From assembly GCF_037975245.1 (NCBI RefSeq), contig NC_092582.1:19370577-19434576 (forward strand): a stretch of DNA of 64,000 nucleotides, read 5' to 3'. Below, piece by piece: positions 58,301 through 64,000 of this stretch. The notes beneath the pieces were generated by a model. The model did not search any database. It saw only the letters and a list, made by a program, of their open reading frames with translations, and was not told where the DNA came from. The DNA is from Apostichopus japonicus (taxonomy: Eukaryota > Echinodermata > Holothuroidea > Aspidochirotida > Stichopodidae). The translations under genes were made by a program, and so were the position numbers. Each line of letters opens with the position of its first letter. Position 1 is the stretch's first letter.

Positions 58301-60770
58301 GTGTTGAACTAAGCCCTCATTCTGGTTAGTTTGCACTCACATTTTTGACTATAGACACATCATGCTTTCAAATTAAAGTGGTTTAAGATGGTGAAAAATA
58401 AGAATGTGATTAACCAGACATATGAATCAAACATATGAATGATGGTGGAAAATCTTGAAATGAAAATGAAAATTAACAACACAATTAATTTAACAGCTAA
58501 ATTGATAACGCATTCCCCTCTAACCAGATAATAATATGTCCGTGTATTATCATTTACTACTCTAGTGGTCTTCTTTTCGTTATTATGTTATCTTAACAGA
58601 CCAAAATAAAGATAAGCAGATATTTAAGAAGGCTGTCTATATAGACAGAATGTTGCTAATAATGCGAAAATTGTAAGATCATACATCATTAAAGGGGCGA
58701 TATCTCATTGACCTATAATTTATATTTTCAAATCCCCCCCCCCCCTCCCCAAAAATATAACAATGATTGAAAGAATACTTTCAAATTGAGGTGAGAAGGA
58801 TGAAATGTATTTTGTGACCGAAATTTGTTATGTAAAGTTTAACTCGTTAAATCATGCACTCAGATCATAAAGAGATAATACTGTCAATTTATATGACGAA
58901 CCAACACATACCGATATTAAATGCTGTCTCTCAAACAATGGTATTTTGTATTAGTATTTTTGGTTTGAATGAAATATTAAACAAGCTAGGAAGACGTCAA
59001 GTTTGAAAACCACCTAAATCACAGGCACAAGAAATACATCAACTTTGTGACAAATAATAATTTGTAAATAATAATTTGACAACATTCTGTGTTCTGTTTA
59101 CTTTTTACTTTTTACTTACTTTTACAAGGTGAAGGTAAACAGTGGCTTCCTTTACATGGAAATTTCGCAGCAAAATCACACAATTCTATGAATAAGAAAA
59201 AGGAAGAAACAAACATCAGAAACAGCTACATGTACAAGCGTTGAAAAATTCTCAGCAACAAAATCAAGTTATGATAAAAACAAAACAAGATACGACAAGG
59301 CAAGACAAACGAAACAAACGAAACGCAAAAACAGCAGAACAGAACGGAACGAAACAAATCTTAAGATTTATGAAAATGGTTAAGTGTGAAGCAATGGTTA
59401 TAAATATGGAATTCTGTACAAAAGAAGTAAATATATAAAGGTTAAACAAAATGGATGGTATAGATAACCAATATTGAAATCGTCAAAACATAAATTAAGT
59501 TAATGGTAGCAGTTCTCATACTGCATATCCCAGTCCATATAGTTTTATGTACATGTTGAACTGACTGTACTGAAAGTGAGGAAAATTGTCTAGGTATGAT
59601 GGACAGTTATGTGGTATAACTTTAGACAACTAATCCATTTGGTAGTTTTGTGAAATTGCTTCCCTGATCAAAATACTTAGAACTAGACTTAAGTTATGAC
59701 GACATGTATAACGTAATCAGTCAGTCCATTACAAATAATGCACTGTGTAACGACTGCGCAAATTAAACCAAGATCGGAATGAAGTTGGGGAATATTTGAA
59801 GTCCGCAAACATTTGAAGCAAAACAAAAGGTTGACTTTTGTGACGATATGTGTCGATATTATCTTTGGATGACTGGTGTATACATTCTCCCGTAGATAGC
59901 GACACCCCATTGACCGCTCACAGCAGATGAGTAGATTTGTTGGATAGTCTGCCTATAACTGTTTGCGCGATAACAGTTATCCTAACCTTAGACTTAGCAT
60001 TGAGTCTACGATTAAAATAAATCAACTTTAACTTACCAATACCATACGCGAACTACAGTATACTCGGTATTAAATATCTTATAGATGAAAGGGTCATAAA
60101 ACACTCAGAACTCGGCCATTAAGTTACATACGATTGTCATATATCAATAGCCCTAGGAACCATAAACAACATATTCCCAGATACCAACTGGTGTGACTAT
60201 AATATCACAAGAAAACTCCAATTAGACATGCAGAAGTTAATAAAATATAGGTAAGCCTGCCGATGGTTTATATTTTACCATCAAATTTCTGTAATCTAGA
60301 CTGTTCTCTAATCTAGCTATATGTAGGGTGGGGTAATGATGTTAATATTCAAGCAGCTCGAGTACCCATAAAAGTGAATTATTCTTGAAGAATCCATGCT
60401 CGGAATTTGCTGAAAGTTGCCTTGCTCACGTTGCTTTAAATTCACAAGGTTGCCAAAATAAGCCTTTCAAACCTGCTGCAGTATGTCTAAGAATGATGTG
60501 ATATAGAAAATTGGAAGTCAACATAGTTAACCGAACAGAAACACAATTTAAAACAGAACAGAATATACTTTCTGTATTCCCAAACCCCTCAACCAAGACA
60601 GCCTGACAACCCCATGGGAACTTCAAAAGACTCAACATATTGTTATTGGTAAATAGAAAGAAAATGGAACTCTTATTATCATGTAAAAATATATACTTAC
60701 TTCCTGCATCCGTCATATCGATGAGGATTAGTGCCAAATGGAAAAGCTGAAAAAAATTCTTTCTCTCCAT
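46067..60770 (-). CDS. Gene: secreted fibrinogen-related protein, 7 exons
   Basis: Exons in order of transcription: 60701-60770, 59120-59185, 58145-58213, 57725-57926, 57286-57597, 56659-56938, 46067-46362, all with AG/GT borders and matching phases. The protein would be about 431 residues. It has a signal peptide (MERKNFFQLFHLALILI), a short Cys-rich segment, a Thr/Ser-rich linker, a TIL-like Cys-rich domain, a VWC-like strip (TYVNDNCTQKCSC), one EGF-like domain and a C-terminal fibrinogen (FReD) domain. In the FReD, YRDCQDVYDDGHRQDGVYSI opens it and DRDND is the usual calcium site. Exon 4 lacks one base near 57850, which shifts the frame. With that base the model is 1296 nt, an exact multiple of three. 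Such proteins in invertebrates act as secreted lectin-like recognition molecules; here that is by family. Confidence 0.75.
46712..47135. repeat. Left half of a TACCGCGGTA palindrome element
   Basis: Starts CCCAGGAAAAAAATTTACC, the same terminus as the element at 49145. It is filled with TTTACCGCGGTAAA, GGTTTACC and TTTACC(A/C)C motifs. The partner right end was not found; the rest may have been lost or replaced by the LINE next to it. Confidence 0.6.
47473..49144 (-). pseudogene. Truncated non-LTR retrotransposon (Jockey/CR1-like RT)
   Basis: The minus-strand frame 47759-48928 (389 residues) carries QAGFRRNRSTTDQLFHFLQH, IAAFFDAQKAFDRMWHEGLL, GTPQGSTINPILYIMYVGDI and the catalytic QYADDIAIWTS, followed by a thumb and a C-terminal tail. 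The upstream part, IPKPGKDYKHPGSYRPISLL, lies in another frame (48703-49242), so a one-base shift near 48935 breaks the protein. The endonuclease and ORF1 are missing. The 5' end abuts the terminus of the palindrome element at 49145. It lies in the last intron of the fibrinogen-related gene, in the same orientation. Clade is set only to the Jockey/CR1 group. Confidence 0.85.
47526..47546. repeat. Perfect hairpin near the LINE 3' end
   Basis: GCCAGGGGC-GAA-GCCCCTGGC: a 9-bp perfect stem with a 3-nt loop, about 210 bp past the reverse transcriptase stop on the minus strand. It could be the 3' stem-loop that some LINE reverse transcriptases recognise; this is inference. Confidence 0.5.
49145..50774. 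mobile_element. Foldback element built of ACCGCGGT palindromes, 1.63 kb
   Basis: The first ~95 bases (CCCAGGAAAAAATGTACCC... to about 49240) match the reverse complement of the last ~95 (to GGTACATTTTTTGCTGGG), with few mismatches. Beyond these the arms consist of TTTACCGCGGTAAA, ACCATGGT and GCGGTAAATTTACCGC motifs. In the right arm (50025-50680) they form tandem units of about 60-75 bp. A unique AT-rich spacer separates the arms (49500-50010). No transposase is present. The target-site duplication is not evident. It lies in the last intron of the fibrinogen-related gene. Confidence 0.8.
50940..55950 (+). pseudogene. Degenerate L1/Tx1-like LINE, about 5 kb
   Basis: ORF1 remnant: an acidic and Lys-rich segment with CEDLSRKITLLEQTMESTN (coiled coil), RRNNFRIVGIP and IERCHRDGR, the L1-type RRM/CTD pattern (about 51020-51600). 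ORF2 endonuclease: MADLKICSYNVRGIRQF and IYLLQETHST (52219-52500), then an MGDDFNF-like piece. Reverse transcriptase: NGKSPGSDGLSVEFYKHFWP, CRPISLLNIDYKICSKVLA, FIDFEKAFDRLNWDF and LQYADDKVLF (53550-54290), then thumb and tail to 55817. Many stops and shifts separate these pieces (for example at 52501, 53530, 53818, 54132), so it is inactive. The PISLLN-DYKI-SKVLA motif suggests the Tx1 branch of L1. Ends near TACATGGAAAAAAAATAG at 55940. Confidence 0.85.
55951..56658. other. Intron sequence, no recognised feature
   Basis: Part of intron 6 of the fibrinogen-related gene beyond the L1/Tx1-like element. A GGAGGGAGGGGG run occurs near 56445. Confidence 0.4.
56659..56938 (-). CDS. Fibrinogen-related gene, exon 6 (FReD core)
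   Basis: Acceptor TCTTTTCAG, donor GTTGGT, 280 nt. Starts VVQRRSDGSTSFYHNWTAYK, followed by GFGDSRNLWLGNEKLHYLT and FQIESESNNYAMNKLGTYSG. These are hallmark fibrinogen C-domain motifs (QRR-DGS-F-W--Y--GFG, WLGN--I--LT). Confidence 0.8.
57286..57597 (-). CDS. Fibrinogen-related gene, exon 5 (VWC, EGF, FReD start)
   Basis: Acceptor TTTTAG, donor GTAAGT, 312 nt, phase 0. Cysteine-rich NCTQKCSCSNNRLIC (VWC-like), an EGF-like module (CSTNAVCDVQNEVRQCYCNE ending GDGGTC), then the first third of the FReD domain ending at GRGWT. Confidence 0.75.
57725..57926 (-). CDS. Fibrinogen-related gene, exon 4 (frameshifted TIL-like)
   Basis: Acceptor TATGCAG, donor GTGAGT, 202 nt. Before the break it encodes YTCPPNMIYGNCTCEATCED, after it CNSTCLGSKGCICKAGLMLN and SDCISASSCSCF. 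This is the cysteine pattern of a TIL (trypsin-inhibitor-like) domain. The two parts are in different frames, meeting at CCCATTG on the minus strand (57849-57855); one base is missing relative to the expected DPNC. Without the missing base translation stops 10 codons later. Confidence 0.65.
58145..58213 (-). CDS. Fibrinogen-related gene, exon 3
   Basis: Acceptor ATTTAAG, donor GTAAGT, 69 nt. Encodes the linker KTMQKSEEPTTAVTTEPQGT plus TL, rich in Thr/Pro/Glu and a likely O-glycosylated spacer. Confidence 0.6.
   Translation of the reverse strand, partial: VRQCKNQRNQLLQSLLNHKARL
58214..59119. other. Intron 2 of the fibrinogen-related gene
   Basis: AT-rich, with a C run at 58735-58748. No element seen. 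Confidence 0.5.
59120..59185 (-). CDS. Fibrinogen-related gene, exon 2
   Basis: Acceptor TTCATAG, donor GTAAGT, 66 nt. Encodes KLCDFAAKFPCKGSHCLPSP plus CK, a small Cys-rich piece. Confidence 0.6.
59186..60700. other. Intron 1 of the fibrinogen-related gene
   Basis: Contains short purine-rich repeats such as GACAAGGCAAGACAAACG near 59295-59345. Otherwise no feature. Confidence 0.5.
60701..60770 (-). CDS. Fibrinogen-related gene, exon 1 (start, signal peptide)
   Basis: Starts with ATG at 60770 and ends before GTAAGT (60695-60700). Encodes a hydrophobic signal sequence FFQLFHLALILIDMTDAG. 70 nt, phase 1 out. Confidence 0.7.
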
Positions 60771-61229
60771 TGTGTTCTAAGTTGACCGCTCTACTTGTAA
60801 TTGGTGTTCTCCGTAAACTTTTGAATGACCGAGTTGGATGATGTGATGTCTTTAATATAGACTAAATAACATAGTCTCAACAAATATGTACATGTATTAA
60901 CTTAAAGCTGATTGGACGAAACGAATAAGTATCAATATCAGAGCACGAATTGTACAACGATACTGTGATTACGTCATTGACGGATGATCAGCTTTTGTCA
61001 CTTAGGTTTATATTTCGTTATCTTCATTAGAATTAGACAAAAATTCAATCTCCCAGCAATATATAACGTATATTTATACAGGAGATAAAGCTTGGTAAAG
61101 CTCCCGGTCTATTCAGTAGATATATTTTCAACCGCTTCTTATTTGATTCATGTAATAACCTTTTATTTATTCCCAGCTAAGGCAGACGCGCTATTGTTAC
61201 TAGACAGGCTCTTTATGAATTCGAAAAGT
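60771..61229. other. Upstream of the fibrinogen-related gene
   Basis: The promoter should lie here (minus strand). No clear TATA box or initiator could be chosen. A GCTGATTGGACG (inverted CCAAT) motif is at about 60906-60917. Confidence 0.35.
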
Positions 61230-61234
61230 AATTA

Positions 61235-61465
61235 AAAAAGAGGTTGAATGTTAACAAAATATGTTGATAATGTGTTCATTAAGAAGCAGTTCTTTTTTTC
61301 AAAGCAAGATATCTTTTTTGGTTACAACAACGGGAAAAGACATCCCTTCAATTTTCTCATTCTTTATATGAAATACTATATTTATGATTGCGAACGAAAT
61401 GAACGAAGACCAATTATCGATGAGGTTTTCTGTATATTTAAATTCATAATTAGTATTGAAATCAC
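61235..61465 (+). pseudogene. 5'-truncated L1/Tx1-like LINE tail
   Basis: The plus frame reads FFSKQDIFFGYNNGKRHPFN, FLILYMKYYIYDC and IIDEVFCIFKF. This aligns with the end of the 5-kb L1/Tx1-like element (FVFSKKDVFFGY, HPLNFLIFYIKYYIF, LNEFLYKFKF at 55560-55720). Only the last 75 residues survive, as expected for incomplete reverse transcription, and a microsatellite follows directly. Confidence 0.75.
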
Positions 61466-61474
61466 CATCGCGAT

Positions 61475-61574
61475 CATCATGATCATGATCATCACGATTG
61501 CCACGATCGTCACGATCGTCACGATCGTCACGATCGTCACGATCGTCACGATCGTCACGATCGTCATGATCATA

Positions 61575-61646
<72 letters not shown>

Positions 61647-61665
61647 ATTATTATTATTATTATAT
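61475..61665. repeat. ATCGTCACG and ATT microsatellites
   Basis: Seven or so copies of a 9-bp unit (CACGATCGT) from about 61494 to 61568, preceded by CATGATCATGATCATCA, then (ATT)n from 61572 to 61665. Long Ile/Thr-Val, Asn/Asp or Ile-only frames across it are artefacts. Confidence 0.95.
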
Positions 61666-61935
61666 TTTTGGCCAAGAAAATGATTCAACTATCTCTCTGA
61701 GTATTAAAAGCCTTGCGCTCTACATACTGAACTAACTAAGATTTCTTTTTATGAAAATAATTATTTGTATGAACAGAACCAACTAAACGTATGCTTTACT
61801 CACCAAACTCGACAACGGGCCCAACACTTCTAGGACTGGGATATCTTGACATCTGGGTATTACTCCCTACATAACAAGGAATAAATGGAGAAAGGAATAT
61901 CACCAAGAGGTTTATTTCTAGTGTATTGAATACTA

Positions 61936-62296
61936 CAGTGACGTGCATAGGAAAATTCAACCTTTATGGAAGGGCCAGAGGCAAATAAAGGATTTTATAT
62001 AGAAGCAGAAGCGACTCTGGGGTCGTTAACGTAAGGGAGGTTTATAGAAAGAAAACAAAAACCTTGGACGACAAATGATGCACTGCGAGGTATAGGCTAT
62101 TAATAGATTGAAGGTGTGTAGCTCTAAACACCAGCATGAGCTGAAAAATATTTCCTTTTTTGTTTAAAATTAAAAAGTGTGGGGGTGAGGGTTGTCCACC
62201 CAATGAATTAATTCTTCCCCTGAATGTAGGAAATTCCCCGCGTGACTATGAAATATAGAACCTCCGCCCCCCCCCCCCTTTTTGCACACGCTACTG
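61936..62296. mobile_element. hAT-like MITE, 361 bp, imperfect 8-bp TSD
   Basis: Starts CAGTGACGTGCATAGG and ends TTTGCACACGCTACTG. The flanks are GAATACTA (61928-61935) and AAATACTA (62297-62304), differing at one base. A poly-C run lies next to the right end. No coding capacity. Confidence 0.75.
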
Positions 62297-62304
62297 AAAT
62301 ACTA

Positions 62305-63524
62305 GCCCATTTAACACCAGTCGTGCACTTGCAATATGTGAGTTGTTCTTGTAAAAGGTGAAAGTATGACATTTTTTTTCTTTTCTTATCTTTTCTTTCT
62401 TTTGTACTTTTTTTCTAAGACCCAACAAGCTGAAAAATTACAGTGAACAATTGACGATGAAACGGAAGATGTGTTAAACCTGGAAACGCAAATGACTTAT
62501 TCCTCTCTGATATCAAATAAAGAATTACATATTGGCAAATTCAAAGTTGGCACAAATTTCATTCAACTGTAATGTTACATGGTATTACTATATATTGACC
62601 AGGCTCTCCTGGTCCTGAGTTTATATTTTCAAATAATAAATCACATAAAAAACAACCCTTTTATATTGAAATCCTAATCATGTTTGTCACAACGTCATTT
62701 TATTGTAATAGACGTCCTATATAAAACACTAAAAAAAAAATCATGAAAATAAACTATATTCAATATACAAAGGGAATTGCCAAAAGTTTTAGAGATCTTA
62801 CTTTGTTTAGATCGCCGCATTAAGTTTGTAATATTTTTTAGACCTCAGATACAGCGAGTGTCTGGAAAGAATCATATTTCAAATGTTCAGCAGATTAAAT
62901 GATTACCGACATTATACCTGTCCACAGTACTAAAGACATTCAGAGTCAGCTGGTACACTGATTTGATAGTTACTGTGATAGCTATGTCTATACTGAGGCG
63001 AAAATTACTCTTTGTCTGCCCACGACAAGGCGCTTCAATGTATTATTCATTGAAGACTTTTATGACACGATAAATCTGACATTGAACCTACGATTCATAT
63101 TTTTAATCTCAATTGTGGGCAATAGATGGTAACGGCGAAGCGTATGTTTTACAGAAGTGTCAACAGACCTGAGCAAAGCCACTGCACTATTATATTCCTT
63201 AAAAAAATATGAGCTTACAAGATAAAAAAGGAACAATTTACTTTACAAACGTCGTAGAATTGTCCTAACCCAATAGAGTAGTTAATTGCTGTAAATCTCA
63301 TAGCCTATGTATGCATAATTTTTCTTTAATTCAAGGGTATATAGAATATTTACCATTCTTACATGTATAAACATATTTTATATATTGGAATAGAAATGTG
63401 TGGGATGCCATCTCTTCATTATTGGAAGATAGTGAACATCCTAAACATTGTTTTAATGCAAAAACAGCAAACATGGATGATAATTTATTATAAATATTTA
63501 AGTTGATGTAAATACCACTTGCTA
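62305..63524. other. No recognised feature
   Basis: AT-rich intergenic sequence. No exon, repeat or RNA gene supported on either strand. Confidence 0.35.
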
Positions 63525-63835
63525 CACATTTATTACTTATTTAAGACTTGGTTTGCCTACAAAAAGTGGTAATCTGAGTACATTTACAGATATAAAAGCA
63601 CCAGGGGTGCACTCTGTACACACATAACAATTGGGTAATACGCCCTCATTAGCAGTTATACAAAGCCAGTTTATACGCTTCACACATCAGTAGAATCACT
63701 GTGGTCAAGTGGTACGAACTACGCTCTGTGACACAAGGTCCGGGATTCGATTCCTACCCTCGCCTGATGGTTCCCAAAAGATTGAAACTGGTCGTGAAGT
63801 GGATTTTTTCTGGTGTGATGATCTTTATCAATTAA
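63525..63835 (+). mobile_element. Second SINE copy with decayed hammerhead
   Basis: Matches the SINE at 43665-43978 end to end. The A-box-like TGGTCAAGTGG is at 63702-63712 and the B box GATTCGATTCC at 63744-63754. The ribozyme region (63764-63793) has CTGATGG in place of CTGATGA and a stem II that no longer pairs well. GAAA and the TC cleavage site remain. It is therefore probably inactive. Confidence 0.75.
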
Positions 63836-64000
63836 ATACAATATAAATACCGTCTTTAATAGTCTTCTTTGTGTTCAATATACAATTAAGTATATTCATT
63901 AATGTATGTGATGAATTGATAGCTAAAACTTTCGTTAAATTACAGCAGTGGAGGTTTATCTGCATATCATCCTATCAGAAATCAACAACGTAGTAAATGA

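Noticed and set aside
61248-61700. Ile-rich, Asn-rich and Asp-Arg-rich frames
   Set aside because: They read through the CACGATCGT and ATT microsatellites; only the first 75 codons on the plus strand match LINE sequence.

Overview
The window is nuclear DNA from a metazoan, most likely a marine invertebrate deuterostome. A holothurian-type echinoderm is my best guess, held weakly, from the fibrinogen-related gene, the AT-rich intergenic DNA and the non-LTR element families. Genes are split by introns with GT/AG borders, open frames are short, and over half of the sequence is transposon-derived or tandem repeat, so few host exons are visible.

Layout. 0-3.8 kb: repeat fragments, a 105-bp satellite and a LINE 3' end. 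3.8-12.6 kb: a complete, very young Ty3/Gypsy LTR retrotransposon on the minus strand, with near-identical 1005-bp LTRs, a target-site duplication, gag, pol and an extra two-zinc-finger ORF in the position where an env gene would sit. 12.7-18.7 kb: a LINE fragment, then two phase-matched exons of a PH-domain gene (+). 20-26.2 kb: a minisatellite, a LINE fragment and a foldback element invaded by two nested hAT-like insertions. 26.2-38.1 kb: a seven-exon gene (+) that seems to encode an N-terminal PDZ domain followed by an interleukin-1-like beta-trefoil. Extra copies of its exon 4 (26.3 kb) and exon 5 (43.1 kb) show tandem duplication. Its introns hold more hAT-like elements and a reverse transcriptase fragment. 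38-46 kb: a small hAT-like element, TA microsatellites and a tRNA-related SINE carrying a canonical hammerhead ribozyme core. 46-60.8 kb: a seven-exon fibrinogen-related secreted protein gene (-). Its 10-kb last intron contains a broken LINE, a foldback element built of ACCGCGGT palindromes and a degenerate L1/Tx1-like element. 61-64 kb: a second L1/Tx1 fragment ending in a microsatellite, another hAT-like element and a decayed second copy of the hammerhead SINE.

The two host genes that can be modelled best (PDZ plus beta-trefoil; TIL/VWC/EGF/fibrinogen) both look like candidate innate-immunity or signalling proteins, but nothing in the sequence ties them together functionally. The fibrinogen gene model needs one missing base in exon 4, so it is either a pseudogene allele or a sequencing error. 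The most unusual items are the PDZ-trefoil gene, the hammerhead SINE, the zinc-finger ORF in the Gypsy element, and a GCGCCA/TGGCGC hairpin module shared by many of the hAT-like elements.
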